A DNA stretch of 64,000 bases from Bacillus renqingensis (GTDB lineage Bacteria > Bacillota > Bacilli > Bacillales > Cytobacillaceae): assembly GCF_016464375.1 (NCBI RefSeq), contig NZ_JADDIU010000003.1, positions 62,001 through 126,000 of the forward strand. The letters run 5' to 3'. How positions within the stretch are numbered: the stretch's first letter is position 1; every line of letters starts with the position of its first letter. Below are positions 1 to 10,963 of the stretch, one piece after another. The position numbers and the translations under genes were made by a program. The notes beneath the pieces were generated by a model, which was not told the DNA's origin, searched no databases, and was given only the letters and a program-made list of their open reading frames with translations.

Positions 1-1240
1 GGATTATTTAAGCACCTTCTTAAAAGTAGGGACAATCCTTGCACTCGCTTTAGGGATTATCATTGTTGCACCAAATCTTGAAATGCCTGGCGTTACAAAA
101 TTTATTGATGGTACTGGGCCTGTGTTCACGGGAAACCTTTTTCCATTTTTATTTATCACGATTGCCTGTGGTTCTGTTTCTGGATTTCATGCATTAGTTT
201 CCTCAGGTACGACACCAAAGATGATTGAAATCGAATCCCATACTCGTCCAATCGGTTTTGGCGCAATGCTAACTGAATCATTCGTAGCTGTTATGGCGAT
301 GATTGCCGCCTGCGTATTGCATCCTGGTATTTATTTTGCCATCAACAGTCCTGCTGCATTGATTGGAACCGACGTCGTTCAAGCAGCCGCTACCGTTTCC
401 AGCTGGGGATTTACTGTAACGCCGGATGATTTAAGTTCAATTGCGAAAAACGTTGGTGAATCTACTATTCTATCAAGAACTGGTGGTGCCCCGACACTTG
501 CGATTGGAATGGCGGTGATTTTTTCAAAAGTCATTGGCGGTCATACGATGATGGCATTTTGGTATCACTTTGCGATTTTATTTGAAGCGTTATTTATTTT
601 AACAACCATCGATGCCGGAACCCGCGTCGGTCGTTTTATGATTCAAGATTTGCTTGGCACAGTCTATAAACCCATGGCGAAAACAGAGGCATTAGTGCCA
701 AATATTATTGCTACAGCCCTTTGTGTTACCTTTTGGGGATACTTCCTGTATCAAGGTGTAATTGACCCGCTAGGCGGAATCAATACACTCTGGCCGCTAT
801 TCGGGATTGCAAACCAGATGCTTGCCGGAATCGCCTTGCTTCTTGGCACAACGATTCTATATAAAATGGGTAAAAAAGCATTTGTATGGGTTACGCTGCT
901 ACCAACAACCTGGCTCTTAATTGTAACTCTAACCGCCGGCTGGCAAAAGCTATTCCATGAAAATCCGAGTATCGGCTTCTTATCACATGCGAAAGTTTTC
1001 AAGGAAGCTTATGATGAAAACAAAATTCTTGCTCCGGCAGCAAATGCTGGTCAAATGAAACAAGTATTAATTAACGATTATGTTGATGCTGCTTTAACCG
1101 CTGTTTTCATGCTGGTTGTGATTATTGTATTAGTAAGTGCTCTTCGCATTTGGTTCAAAGTATTATCAGGTAAAAAGTTACCATTACATGAGTCACCATT
1201 TGTGCCTCGTGACGGAGAGGATGTGACAAAATATGCTTGA
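1..1240 (+). CDS. cstA: Carbon starvation protein CstA, C-terminal part (5' end outside the window)
   Basis: Reading frame is open from base 2 to the TGA at 1238-1240, giving 412 residues of what should be a protein of roughly 600-700. It is very hydrophobic, with many membrane segments, and ends in a short polar tail (FVPRDGEDVTKYA). CstA-family proteins are inner-membrane transporters; E. coli CstA and BtsT take up pyruvate or peptides during carbon limitation. The small YbdD/YjiX-type gene overlapping its stop codon is the usual partner of cstA and supports the call. The true start and promoter lie upstream. Family assignment is firm, substrate is not. Confidence 0.93.
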   Translation, partial: DYLSTFLKVGTILALALGIIIVAPNLEMPGVTKFIDGTGPVFTGNLFPFLFITIACGSVSGFHALVSSGTTPKMIEIESHTRPIGFGAMLTESFVAVMAMIAACVLHPGIYFAINSPAALIGTDVVQAAATVSSWGFTVTPDDLSSIAKNVGESTILSRTGGAPTLAIGMAVIFSKVIGGHTMMAFWYHFAILFEALFILTTIDAGTRVGRFMIQDLLGTVYKPMAKTEALVPNIIATALCVTFWGYFLYQGVIDPLGGINTLWPLFGIANQMLAGIALLLGTTILYKMGKKAFVWVTLLPTTWLLIVTLTAGWQKLFHENPSIGFLSHAKVFKEAYDENKILAPAANAGQMKQVLINDYVDAALTAVFMLVVIIVLVSALRIWFKVLSGKKLPLHESPFVPRDGEDVTKYA

Positions 1241-1436
1241 TAAATTACGGAGGTTTAATTTCTACCGAAAGCAATTTCTTAGTTTGCTTGTTGGCGTTCC
1301 GAGCTATGAAACATATGTCGAATATATGCAGGCGCATCATCCTCATAAACCGGTTAAAACGAGAAAGGAATTCTTTTGTGAGGCCCAAGAGGAACGGTAT
1401 AATGCTAAGGAAGGAAAGGTTTCGCGCTGTTGCTGA
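1233..1436 (+). CDS. YbdD/YjiX family small protein (DUF466), CstA partner
   Basis: A 67-residue basic protein (starts MLDKLRRFNF, ends SRCC) whose start overlaps the end of cstA by 8 bases, so the two are translationally coupled. It carries the family features of YbdD/YjiX: a GVPSYETYVEYMQAHHP core and a KTRKEFF motif. Members are almost always encoded directly after cstA or btsT genes and are thought to assist the transporter, but the mechanism is not established. The two terminal cysteines are a notable detail. A strong terminator follows within 30 bases, so cstA and this gene end one transcription unit. Confidence 0.88.
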   Translation: MLDKLRRFNFYRKQFLSLLVGVPSYETYVEYMQAHHPHKPVKTRKEFFCEAQEERYNAKEGKVSRCC

Positions 1437-1464
1437 TCGTGATTATTACGTAACTCGCTAGTTA

Positions 1465-1505
1465 AACAAGACAAAATCATGTATTTGATTTTGTCTTGTT
1501 TTTTT
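1465..1505 (+). terminator. Rho-independent terminator of the cstA unit
   Basis: Perfect 15-bp inverted repeat (1465-1479 with 1486-1500), six-base loop, followed by a run of T. It separates cstA from the pgpH block. Confidence 0.93.
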
Positions 1506-1661
1506 GGTTATTCTAGAAAGAAGTTTGACAGTAAGAACGCCTTCCTAATTGTTTGCTTTGATAAAAGGATGAAACTTCTTGAAAAAACTGTTATCATTTT
1601 ACATAGAGAAAGCGATCCTTTTGTCGATAAAATTGTTATGGCTGTGGTTGGAGGGATTTAG

Positions 1662-3815
1662 TTGGATAAATTACAGCAACACTTCATACGGGTACGGAAG
1701 CTTCTTGATATTACTTTTTTTCGGGTGCTGTTTTTTTTGATTTTAGGAATTGTCTTATATACAGCCATGTTTAGTAATGTTAAACCGGAGAAGCTAAATC
1801 TAAGCTTGTTTTCAATTGCTGAAAAGACGATTCGCTCCCCCGGAACTGTAGAAGACAAGAAAAGCACGGAAATCAAACGAAAAGAAGCCCGCGATCAAGT
1901 ACAGGATGTGTATGCGGTAAAAAAAGAGTATACACAAAATCGAGTGGATTTGATTACTTCTATTTTTGAAACAGCCGCTGAAGTAAATGACGAAGTAAAA
2001 GATGACATGAAAAAGCAAGATAACTCCCAGAAAAAAGAACCAAGTGTCTCGGAAAAAGCGGAAAGGTTGAAAGGAAAATTGACTTCAACCGTTAACAAGG
2101 ATCTTTCAAACCAAGTGTTTTCTGCCTTAGTACAAGCAAATAATGAGGAGTTAGCGATTGCCAAAGATTTAACGGTAACAGCAATTAATAATGTCATGAC
2201 AAAACGGATTTCTGCTGATGAAGTGGAAAATGCCAAAAAACGAGTAGAAGAAGAATTAAAATATACCACATTGAATGATAATTTAAGAATGGCTGCTATT
2301 GAACTTGGAAGATATGCCGTCATTCAGAATGAATTTTATGACCCTGCTGCAACAGAAGAATTGCGAAGACAAGCAGCAGAAAGTGTGGAGCCGGTAAAAA
2401 TTCTTCAGGGGCAAATTATTGTCGAAGAAGGAAAATTAATCAATCAGGAAATTTTCCGCCAGCTCAAGCTTGTCGGTTTATTGCAAACTGAACAATCCTT
2501 TCGACCATTTATTGGCTTAATGGTACTGATCATTATTATTCTTTCAGGTATCTATTATTATTTTTATCAAACAAAATCATTACCTGAAAAAAGACAAACG
2601 GATTTGTTATTGTTTGGGATTATCTTTATTCTTTCCATCTTTATCATGAAAATTATTAGTATGCTGCAGGTATTTAATTTTCCTTGGATTGGCTATCTTT
2701 TCCCTGCTGCCATGGGCGGCATGCTAATAAAAATCTTAATCGATGAAAAGCTGGCCATCCTTTTGTCACTTGTCTTAGCGGTATGTGGAAGTATACTATT
2801 TAATGAAGGGGTATCAGGCACCCTGAATTTCTCAGAAGGAATTTACATTCTATTTAGTGCCTTAGCTGGTGTTTTGTTTTTAAGCAAGCAAAATCAGCGC
2901 TTAAAAATTTTACAGGCAGGCTTGTATTCAGTGCTGGTAAATCTATTATCTATCGTGGTAATAATGTACTTGCCAAATGGCCAATTTTCGGGGCTTGAAT
3001 TTGGATACTATTTTATAGCGGCCTTTGTCTCAGGAATTGGCTCTGCCGTGTTGACCATTGGTCTCTTGCCATTTCTTGAGGCTAGTTTTGGCATCCTATC
3101 GACCATCAAGCTGATTGAATTGTCTAATCCTAATCATCCATTATTAAGGAAGATTTTAACAGAAGCACCTGGTACCTATCATCATAGCGTGATGGTGGCC
3201 AATTTAGCGGAATCTGCTTGTGAGGCCATCGGGGCTAATGGACTTTTGGCACGAGTTGGAAGTTATTATCATGATATTGGGAAAACCCGAAGGCCAAACT
3301 TTTTTATTGAAAACCAAATGCATCATGATAACCCCCATGATCGTCTGCCACCTGAGAAAAGTGCAAGTATCATTATTGCTCATGTAACAGATGGTTCTTC
3401 CATATTGAAGAAGCACCACTTGCCAAAGGAAATTGTTGATATTGCGGAACAACATCATGGGACGACCCTGCTGAAATATTTTTACCATAAGGCATTGCAA
3501 GATGACCCGGAAACGCAGGAAAAAGCGTTTCGCTACCCCGGTCCGAGGGCGCAATCAAAGGAGTCAGCTGTAGTCGGGATTGCCGACAGTGTCGAGGCAG
3601 CCGTCAGGTCTTTATCACAGCCGACCCCTGAATCTATTGAATCACTTATTAGAAAAATTGTCGCCGATCGGCTTTCTGACGGTCAGTTAAATGAATGTGA
3701 TTTAACTTTAAAAGAAATTGAAATGGTCACCCACACATTATGTGAGACCGTAAAAGGGATATTTCACTCTAGGATTGAATATCCGGAAACAATAAAGAAG
3801 GTGAAGGAAGCATGA
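1662..3815 (+). CDS. pgpH: PgpH-type cyclic-di-AMP phosphodiesterase (7TM-HD protein, YqfF)
   Basis: A 717-residue membrane protein. There is one N-terminal transmembrane segment (about 19-36), a large extracytoplasmic 7TMR-HDED region rich in charged residues (about 45-275), a multi-span membrane part (about 285-475) and a cytoplasmic HD hydrolase domain (about 490-700). HD metal ligands are visible in YHHSVM near residue 507 and YHDIGK near residue 535, with HH and EQHHG further on. PgpH degrades the second messenger c-di-AMP to pApA. The start is TTG at 1662, chosen because GGAGGG lies 8 bases upstream. It is coupled to ybeY by an ATGA overlap. In B. subtilis the gene follows phoH; here cstA lies upstream instead. 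Confidence 0.95.
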   Translation: MDKLQQHFIRVRKLLDITFFRVLFFLILGIVLYTAMFSNVKPEKLNLSLFSIAEKTIRSPGTVEDKKSTEIKRKEARDQVQDVYAVKKEYTQNRVDLITSIFETAAEVNDEVKDDMKKQDNSQKKEPSVSEKAERLKGKLTSTVNKDLSNQVFSALVQANNEELAIAKDLTVTAINNVMTKRISADEVENAKKRVEEELKYTTLNDNLRMAAIELGRYAVIQNEFYDPAATEELRRQAAESVEPVKILQGQIIVEEGKLINQEIFRQLKLVGLLQTEQSFRPFIGLMVLIIIILSGIYYYFYQTKSLPEKRQTDLLLFGIIFILSIFIMKIISMLQVFNFPWIGYLFPAAMGGMLIKILIDEKLAILLSLVLAVCGSILFNEGVSGTLNFSEGIYILFSALAGVLFLSKQNQRLKILQAGLYSVLVNLLSIVVIMYLPNGQFSGLEFGYYFIAAFVSGIGSAVLTIGLLPFLEASFGILSTIKLIELSNPNHPLLRKILTEAPGTYHHSVMVANLAESACEAIGANGLLARVGSYYHDIGKTRRPNFFIENQMHHDNPHDRLPPEKSASIIIAHVTDGSSILKKHHLPKEIVDIAEQHHGTTLLKYFYHKALQDDPETQEKAFRYPGPRAQSKESAVVGIADSVEAAVRSLSQPTPESIESLIRKIVADRLSDGQLNECDLTLKEIEMVTHTLCETVKGIFHSRIEYPETIKKVKEA

Positions 3816-4282
3816 CATTAATCATTGACAGCATGGATGAGACACAAGAATTGACAGAGCAGCAAATAATTGATATCGAAAGACTTCTAAATTTTGCGGC
3901 ACAAAAACAAAAGGTTGAGGATTATAGTGAAGTTTCGGTTACGTTTGTTTCGAATGAAAGAATTCAGGAAATAAACCGGGAATACCGTGATAAAGATGCC
4001 GCCACAGATGTCATTTCATTTGCGATGGAGGAGCTTGGGGAAGGTGAAGTGGAATTAGTCGGTGCCGATCTGCCCAACGTCTTGGGCGATATCATCATCT
4101 CGGTACCGCGGGCAAGAGAGCAGGCAGAGGAGTATGGTCATGCTTTTGAACGTGAGCTTGGCTTTTTGGCTGTCCATGGGTTTTTACACCTTTTAGGCTA
4201 TGATCATATGACGGAAGCCGATGAAAAGGTTATGTTTACACTGCAGAAGGAAATTTTAAACGAATATGGACTCACACGATAA
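3812..4282 (+). CDS. ybeY: Endoribonuclease YbeY (rRNA maturation and quality control)
   Basis: The 156-residue product has the diagnostic zinc motif [11 protein letters not shown] near residues 120-130 (H-x3-H-x5-H), where single-strand-specific RNase activity resides. YbeY acts in 3' processing of 16S rRNA and in 70S ribosome quality control. The start codon overlaps the pgpH stop (ATGA), and dgkA begins 17 bases before its own stop, so pgpH-ybeY-dgkA are tightly coupled. Size and motif are normal for the family. In B. subtilis this is yqfG. Confidence 0.96.
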   Translation: MTLIIDSMDETQELTEQQIIDIERLLNFAAQKQKVEDYSEVSVTFVSNERIQEINREYRDKDAATDVISFAMEELGEGEVELVGADLPNVLGDIIISVPRAREQAEEYGHAFERELGFLAVHGFLHLLGYDHMTEADEKVMFTLQKEILNEYGLTR

Positions 4283-4655
4283 ATGGAAATCTCATTCCCT
4301 CATCCGCTCTTTTTTATTTGCGATAACCGGGATTGTTACTGCCCTTAAGCAGGAAAGAAACTTAAAGATTCATTTGCTATGCGCAAGTATAGTCCTGCTC
4401 GCTTCTTATTATTTTTCGATTACTAAAATTGAGTGGCTGATCATTCTTTTTTTGATTGCTATCATGTTTGCTCTAGAATTAATCAATAGTGCCATTGAGC
4501 GGGTGGTGGATCTTGCCGGTCCTGATTTCCATCCCCTGGCAAAGCAGGCGAAAGACATGGCAGCAGGAGCGGTGTTCGTATTTGCCTTACTTTCCGTAGT
4601 AGTGGGGATTCTCATTTATTTACCGTATATTCTCAAGCAGTTTCACTTTCAATAA
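4266..4655 (+). CDS. dgkA: Undecaprenol kinase, DgkA family
   Basis: Small membrane protein of 129 residues with three transmembrane helices after an amphipathic N-terminus ([20 protein letters not shown]). The family signature [13 protein letters not shown] sits near residues 75-87. In Gram-positive bacteria this family phosphorylates undecaprenol rather than diacylglycerol, feeding the lipid carrier pool for cell wall synthesis. It overlaps ybeY by 17 bases. The 179 bases that follow, before cdd, are AT-rich and carry no clear terminator. Confidence 0.93.
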   Translation: MDSHDKWKSHSLIRSFLFAITGIVTALKQERNLKIHLLCASIVLLASYYFSITKIEWLIILFLIAIMFALELINSAIERVVDLAGPDFHPLAKQAKDMAAGAVFVFALLSVVVGILIYLPYILKQFHFQ

Positions 4656-4810
4656 GTTGAATTGAAATCGAATTCTATTACGGGTAAAATAATTGTAACT
4701 TTTTTAAAAAGATAGTTATACTTTTATGAAAATTCTAATTTTTTATTACTTTTTTGCTACAAGTAATGATTTTAATCGCATTTTATTGTAAAATAAAGAA
4801 ACAGCAGTGA

Positions 4811-6149
<1,339 letters not shown>

Positions 6150-6307
6150 CCAATCCACCCAACTAAAATATTCTTTGTGTTTTCAAATTATGCATGGACA
6201 ACATTAACAAATTTTTAGTCTTATGATTTTTACGTGAGCAGGCTATTCTAATTGTAAGGTCAGGATCCAAATTGACGCTAGTCTAAAAATTGAAAGGTGG
6301 GGTTTTC

Positions 6308-6451
6308 GTGTTGGATTTAACGTGGAATGTATTTACCCAGACAGGTAATATTGACACATATCTTCTCTATAAAGAGCTTGAGAAGGAGAGCCAAGAAATA
6401 CCCGGTAATTCGAATGAAGAGCTAGCACAAATTGATTTTCCTATTCTTTAG
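6308..6451 (+). CDS. yqzL: YqzL family small protein
   Basis: A 47-residue protein starting at GTG 6308 ([20 protein letters not shown]), preceded by AAAGGTGGGG. It ends in the acidic LAQIDFPIL. The sequence pattern and the position between era and recO match YqzL of other bacilli, which has no known function. Acidic, no membrane segment. Confidence 0.88.
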   Translation: MLDLTWNVFTQTGNIDTYLLYKELEKESQEIPGNSNEELAQIDFPIL

Positions 6452-6483
6452 TAAGTCGCATGCGTACTTGGACGGTGACATTT

Positions 6484-7236
6484 ATGCTTCAAAAATGTGA
6501 AGGTATCGTCATTAGAACAACCGATTATGGTGAATCAAATAAGATCGTTACCTTGTATACAAGGGAATGGGGGAAGATTGGCGTGATGGCTAGAGGAGCA
6601 AAGAAGCCAAACAGCCGCCTCTCCTCTATTACCCAGCTTTTTACTTACGGATATTTTCTTGTTCAAAAAGGAACGGGTTTAAGTGGTTTGCAGCAGGGGG
6701 AAGTAATAACTTCCCTTCGTTCCATTGGGGAAGATATTTTTTTAACGGCATATGCAAGTTTCATTGTTGAATTAACCGATAAATGTACGGATGAGAAAAA
6801 ACCCAATCCTTTTCATTTTGAGCTATTATATCAAACATTAAATTTACTGAATGAAGGATATGATCCCGATATCCTTATGGATATTTATGAGATGAAAATG
6901 CTGAATGTATTGGGATTGTATCCGATATTAAATCAATGCTCCGTTTGCGGCCAGACAGACGGACATTTTTCTTTTTCCATTCGTGAAGGCGGGTTTATCT
7001 GTCACCGCTGTTTGGATAAGGATCCCTATCATTTGAAAATTTCCCCTGCTGCTGTTAAACTGTTGCGGTTATTTTACTATTTTGACCTGTCACGCTTAGG
7101 GAAAATTTCTGTTAAGGATACAACAAAGGTTGAGCTTAAGAGAGTAATCGATGCCTACTATAACGAATATTCAGGACTTTACTTGAAATCGAAGAAGTTT
7201 CTCGACGAGATGGACCATTTTCAAAATCTTTTATAA
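6484..7236 (+). CDS. recO: DNA repair protein RecO
   Basis: A 250-residue protein. The N-terminal OB-fold region begins [20 protein letters not shown], followed by a helical part and a zinc finger with CSVCG near residue 158 and a second C-x2-C (ICHRC) some 20 residues later. RecO loads RecA onto SSB-coated single-stranded DNA with RecR in gap repair. ATG 6484 was chosen rather than the in-frame ATG 6460 because it gives the usual family N-terminus and has a GGACGGTG-type site close upstream; the earlier ATG has none. It follows yqzL directly. Confidence 0.95.
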   Translation: MLQKCEGIVIRTTDYGESNKIVTLYTREWGKIGVMARGAKKPNSRLSSITQLFTYGYFLVQKGTGLSGLQQGEVITSLRSIGEDIFLTAYASFIVELTDKCTDEKKPNPFHFELLYQTLNLLNEGYDPDILMDIYEMKMLNVLGLYPILNQCSVCGQTDGHFSFSIREGGFICHRCLDKDPYHLKISPAAVKLLRLFYYFDLSRLGKISVKDTTKVELKRVIDAYYNEYSGLYLKSKKFLDEMDHFQNLL

Positions 7237-7289
7237 CCATTATTGACAATTCTTCTTGTTTTGGTTATATTTTCATTAAATTAATATTT

Positions 7290-7491
7290 GCTATGACGGA
7301 AAGTAGTACTTTGGATGATTCTATAAAAGCGAACCTAGGATGGTGTAAGCTAGGTATAGAACTCGGAGGAAGGCGTTCCTGAGCAATCGTGTTGTGAACA
7401 GAAGAAAAGAGGCTGACTTTCATGCAGCAAATAGGGTGGAACCGCGGGTAAACTCTCGTCCCTATGCTATAAAGGCATAGAGTCGGGAGTT
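7290..7491 (+). promoter_or_regulatory. T-box riboswitch (glycine-tRNA type) with terminator
   Basis: The leader of the glycyl-tRNA synthetase gene holds the T-box core AGGGTGGAACCGCGGG (7433-7448). Downstream a stem about 7452-7490 ends in a T run: the terminator of the switch. Stem I elements (AAGTAGTACTT, GCGAACCTAGGATGGTG) resemble the well-studied Geobacillus glyQ T-box, including the segment around GGAAGGCGTTCC, which places the specifier codon GGC at 7372-7374. Uncharged tRNA-Gly should bind and favour antitermination. Confidence 0.95.
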
Positions 7492-7521
7492 TTTTTATTT
7501 TATGAAAAGGAGTAATAAGAC

Positions 7522-8904
7522 ATGAATGTAACAATGGATAAAATCGTATCACACGCAAAGCATAGGGGGTTTATCTTTCCGGGGTCAGAAATATACGGCG
7601 GACTGGCAAACACTTGGGATTACGGCCCGTTAGGGGTTGAATTTAAAAACAATATTAAACAAGCATGGTGGAAAAAATTCGTTCAGCAGTCGCCTTACAA
7701 CGTCGGTGTAGACGCAAGTATTCTGATGAATCCTAAAACATGGGAAGCTTCCGGACATATTGGAAACTTTAATGACCCTATGATTGACTGCAAGAATTGT
7801 AAGTCGCGCCACCGTGCGGATAAATTAATTGAGCAGGCTCTTGAGGAGAAAGGGATTGAAATGGTGGTTGACGGCCTGCCATTTGAAAAGATGGAAGAAT
7901 TGATGAAAGAACATAATATTGCCTGTCCAGACTGCGGCAGCCATGATTTCACCGGCATTCGCCAGTTTAATTTAATGTTTAAGACGTTCCAAGGAGTGAC
8001 GGAAACAAGCACTAATGAAATTTTCCTCCGTCCTGAGACGGCTCAAGGTATTTTTGTAAACTTTAAAAATGTGCAAAGAACAATGAGGAAGAAGTTACCT
8101 TTTGGTATTGCACAAATCGGTAAAAGCTTTAGAAATGAAATTACACCAGGAAATTTCACCTTCCGAACGAGAGAGTTTGAACAAATGGAGCTGGAGTTTT
8201 TCTGTAAACCGGGTGAGGAACTGAAATGGTTTGATTATTGGAAGCAATTTGCGCAAGAATGGCTCTTGTCATTAGGTCTTACCCAGGACAACTTGAGGCT
8301 TCGTGACCATTCCAAAGAGGAACTTTCCCATTACAGTAATGCGACAACTGATTTTGAATATAAGTTCCCATTTGGCTGGGGCGAGCTTTGGGGCGTTGCT
8401 TCAAGAACAGACTACGATTTGAAACAGCATATGGAATATTCCGGTGAGGATTTCCATTACCTTGACCCGGAAACCAATGAAAAGTATGTTCCTTTCTGTA
8501 TTGAACCATCGCTTGGCGCAGACCGGGTAACATTGGCGTTTTTGATTGATGCTTATAATGAAGAGCAGCTGGAGGATGGAACTTCAAGAACCGTCATGCA
8601 TTTTCATCCTGCCTTGGCACCGTACAAGGCCGCTGTACTGCCATTATCGAAAAAACTGTCCGGTGGGGCTAAGGAAGTATTCGCCAAGTTAGCAGAGCAC
8701 TTTAATGTGGATTATGATGAGGCAGGTTCTATCGGCAAACGTTACCGCCGCCATGATGAAATCGGTACCCCATTCTGTATTACGTATGACTTTGATTCAG
8801 TTGAAGATCAAATGGTGACCATCAGGGACCGGGATACGATGGGACAACAACGGCTTCCAATTGCAGACTTAATCAGCTTTTTGGAGGAAAAAGTACGTTT
8901 TTAA
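7522..8904 (+). CDS. glyS: Glycyl-tRNA synthetase, single-chain (alpha2, class II) type
   Basis: A 460-residue synthetase of the homodimeric, eukaryote-like type (GRS1), not the GlyQ/GlyS heterotetramer found in B. subtilis. Class II motifs are seen: FRPETAQ-like ([10 protein letters not shown]), the motif 2 arginine in SFRNEITP, and motif 3 near GADRVTLAF. Two C-x2-C pairs (CKNCKS near residue 93 and CPDCGS near 134) lie in the insertion domain. It charges tRNA-Gly with glycine. Expression is governed by the T-box upstream. RBS AAAAGGAG is well placed. Confidence 0.96.
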   Translation: MNVTMDKIVSHAKHRGFIFPGSEIYGGLANTWDYGPLGVEFKNNIKQAWWKKFVQQSPYNVGVDASILMNPKTWEASGHIGNFNDPMIDCKNCKSRHRADKLIEQALEEKGIEMVVDGLPFEKMEELMKEHNIACPDCGSHDFTGIRQFNLMFKTFQGVTETSTNEIFLRPETAQGIFVNFKNVQRTMRKKLPFGIAQIGKSFRNEITPGNFTFRTREFEQMELEFFCKPGEELKWFDYWKQFAQEWLLSLGLTQDNLRLRDHSKEELSHYSNATTDFEYKFPFGWGELWGVASRTDYDLKQHMEYSGEDFHYLDPETNEKYVPFCIEPSLGADRVTLAFLIDAYNEEQLEDGTSRTVMHFHPALAPYKAAVLPLSKKLSGGAKEVFAKLAEHFNVDYDEAGSIGKRYRRHDEIGTPFCITYDFDSVEDQMVTIRDRDTMGQQRLPIADLISFLEEKVRF

Positions 8905-8932
8905 AACCTAACTGGTGAAGGTCAAATTATAG

Positions 8933-9565
8933 GTGGTGAGAACAATAGAACTAACAAAGCGTCAGGAGCAAATATTGCAAATTGTTAAAGAGAATGGACC
9001 CATTACTGGGGAACATATTGCGGACCAATTAAATTTAACAAGGGCAACATTACGGCCGGATCTTGCTATTTTAACGATGGCCGGCTTTTTGGATGCGAGA
9101 CCGCGGGTAGGGTATTTTTATACCGGGAAATCGGGGACACAACTATTGACAGAAAATCTGCAAAAAATCTATGTAAAAGAGTACCAGTCGATCCCAGTTG
9201 TCGTTCATGAGAATGTTTCCGTTTATGATGCAATTTGTACGATGTTTCTAGAAGATGTAGGAACATTGTTTGTAGTAGACAAAAGCTCACAGCTAGTTGG
9301 CGTTTTATCTAGAAAAGACCTGCTTAGAGCCAGTATTGGAAAACAAGAGTTGACAACTATTCCTGTCCATATCATTATGACACGGATGCCAAATATTACG
9401 ATGTGCGAACGAGAGGATCTCTTAATTGATGTGGCAAAGAAATTAATTGATAGACAAATTGATGCCTTGCCAGTCGTTAAAAAGTCAAACAAGGGTTATG
9501 AAGTAATTGGAAGAATTACCAAAACGAACATTACAAAGGCATTTGTTGCTTTGGGTGAAGAGTAG
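8933..9565 (+). CDS. ccpN: CcpN-type transcriptional repressor (HTH plus two CBS domains)
   Basis: A 210-residue protein. An N-terminal winged HTH (about 5-60, GEHIADQLNLTRATLRPDLA) is followed by a pair of CBS domains (about 80-205). It is strongly similar to CcpN, which represses gluconeogenic genes (gapB, pckA) on glycolytic carbon and senses the ATP/ADP state through its CBS pair. The start is GTG at 8933, or GTG 8936, which lines up better with CcpN (VRTIELTKRQ). ppsR follows after 32 bases, the conserved CcpN-YqfL pairing, so both probably share a transcript. Confidence 0.92.
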   Translation: MVRTIELTKRQEQILQIVKENGPITGEHIADQLNLTRATLRPDLAILTMAGFLDARPRVGYFYTGKSGTQLLTENLQKIYVKEYQSIPVVVHENVSVYDAICTMFLEDVGTLFVVDKSSQLVGVLSRKDLLRASIGKQELTTIPVHIIMTRMPNITMCEREDLLIDVAKKLIDRQIDALPVVKKSNKGYEVIGRITKTNITKAFVALGEE

Positions 9566-9597
9566 GAATACGGTGTCCGAGGAGATGATGAAAAGAA

Positions 9598-10407
9598 ATG
9601 AATTCGCCCATTATTTATGTCATATCCGATTCAGTCGGAGAAACCGCGGAATTAATGACAAAGGCCGCGATTAGTCAGTTTAACGGTTCAGGAACGGTCT
9701 TAAAACGTTTTCCCTATGTGGAAGACAAGGAACATATTGATGAAGTATTGTCACTTGTTTCATTAGATAAGGGGATGGTAGCCTTTACGCTTGTAAAACC
9801 GGAAATGCGCTCGTACATGAAGGAACAAGCGGAAAAGAATGGAATTTTGGCTGTTGATTTAATTGGTCCAATCATCGATGAAATTCAAGCCTTTTGCGGT
9901 AAAAAGCCTTTATACGAACCTGGACTTGTACGAAAGCTGGATGAAGATTATTTTAAAAAGATCGAAGCCATTGAATTTGCAGTGAAATATGATGATGGCA
10001 GGGACCCACGGGGGATATTGAAGGCGGATATTATTTTGATAGGGGTATCAAGAACATCTAAAACTCCCTTATCCCAATACTTAGCACATAAGCGTTTAAA
10101 GGTAGCCAATGTTCCTCTTGTTCCGGAAGTCGATCCACCGGAAGAACTTTTTAAGGTGCCAAAAGAAAAGTGCTTTGGCTTAAAAATCAGTCCTGAAAAG
10201 TTAAATGATATTAGAAGAGAGCGGTTAATTTCTTTAGGGTTAAATGACCGAGCAAGCTATGCCAATATCGAACGGATTAAAGAGGAATTAAACTTTTTTG
10301 ATCGGGTAGTCGGAAGAATCAGCTGTCCGGTCATTGATGTAACGAATAAGGCTGTAGAAGAAACAGCAAATGTTATCCTAAATTATGTTTATAAAGGAAG
10401 GGCGTAA
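9598..10407 (+). CDS. ppsR: PpsR-type bifunctional regulator of PPDK / phosphorylase (DUF299, YqfL)
   Basis: Product of 269 residues with the P-loop-like GVSRTSKTP near residue 150 typical of the DUF299 family. These ADP-dependent kinase/phosphate-dependent phosphorylase proteins control pyruvate phosphate dikinase or PEP synthase; B. subtilis YqfL is known for an effect on CcpN activity. Located just after ccpN, as expected for a pair that controls carbon flow around pyruvate and PEP. A perfect hairpin terminator overlaps its stop codon. Confidence 0.93.
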   Translation: MNSPIIYVISDSVGETAELMTKAAISQFNGSGTVLKRFPYVEDKEHIDEVLSLVSLDKGMVAFTLVKPEMRSYMKEQAEKNGILAVDLIGPIIDEIQAFCGKKPLYEPGLVRKLDEDYFKKIEAIEFAVKYDDGRDPRGILKADIILIGVSRTSKTPLSQYLAHKRLKVANVPLVPEVDPPEELFKVPKEKCFGLKISPEKLNDIRRERLISLGLNDRASYANIERIKEELNFFDRVVGRISCPVIDVTNKAVEETANVILNYVYKGRA

Positions 10408-10436
10408 CACATAATCATATGATTATGTGTTTTTTT
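10407..10436 (+). terminator. Rho-independent terminator of ccpN-ppsR
   Basis: Perfect palindrome with 10-bp arms (ACACATAATC / GATTATGTGT, 10407-10430) around ATAT, then six T. Confidence 0.92.
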
Positions 10437-10792
10437 CGCCTGTGCAGCACGCTCAATAAATTTTTTCAAAAAAGCTATGGTAAAATGATAATAAATGTAC
10501 TATAATAAAAAATTGTGATAAAAATGAATCTTTTAGGTTTAGACTTGTATATGAACGAATAAACTATTTACTGTGAGATGTCAAGTAATGGACCACTTCC
10601 AGTCTCAAAAAAATTCGACATACATCATTTTAGCTTAGTGTTCATGAAAACGAATCCGTTTATTCGTCAAATATAGCCAAAATGTTTAAAGAAACATATG
10701 GCTATCATGATTTCTTTGAGAAAATGAGGGACGAAAGAAGGAATATGCGGAGGGATGTAGAATTATATAGAAATATAAAAGGTGTTCCGACA
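10437..10792 (+). other. Non-coding or decayed stretch between ppsR and the yqxD remnant
   Basis: No supported intact gene. An open frame starting at ATG 10682 runs in charged sequence (ETYGYHDFFEKMRDERR) into the yqxD remnant but has no good RBS and no family I recognise. A 10-bp inverted repeat (ACGAATAAAC at 10555-10564, its complement at 10658-10667) spans the middle. TAAAAT and TATAAT-like strings near 10480-10506 could be promoter parts, but no -35 partner stands out. Confidence 0.5.
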
Positions 10793-10911
10793 ATGGATGC
10801 CGACGCAGATTCTTGCCCGGTCAAAAGGAAATTGTCGAAATTGCTTCTGCATACAACTTCAACGTTCTATTTGGTGCTTTACGAATGAACGGAAATTTTG
10901 TCGAAATTTGA
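10793..10911 (+). pseudogene. yqxD: Remnant of yqxD/yaiI (UPF0178, DUF188), frameshifted and truncated
   Basis: From 10793 the frame reads ...DADSCPVKR, matching the near-invariant DADxCPVK signature of YaiI/YqxD proteins. One base is missing near 10822-10827. In the next frame, from 10825, the expected continuation appears: KEIVEIASAYNFNVLFGAL, ending at TGA 10909-10911. The remaining 100 or so residues of the family are absent. The remnant lies exactly where intact yqxD lies in B. subtilis, between yqfL (ppsR) and dnaG, which makes chance similarity unlikely. The extra Asp-Ala upstream of the signature suggests further small changes. Confidence 0.8.
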
Positions 10912-10963
10912 AGGGATTTGGTTGAGGCATGTCGAATATCTAAGTATAAATGGAGTTGTTTTC

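Noticed and set aside
1479-1661. 60-residue open frame between the cstA terminator and pgpH
   Set aside because: It starts inside the terminator stem, has no ribosome binding site and no family features; it only abuts the TTG start of pgpH.
10682-10888. 68-residue open frame in front of dnaG as an intact gene
   Set aside because: Its second half is the frameshifted yqxD remnant and the first part is unrecognised and lacks an RBS; treated as decayed sequence.
10922-10950. TTGAGG-17-TATAAA as the dnaG promoter
   Set aside because: The start site would fall at about 10957, downstream of the dnaG ribosome binding site, so the transcript could not be translated normally.
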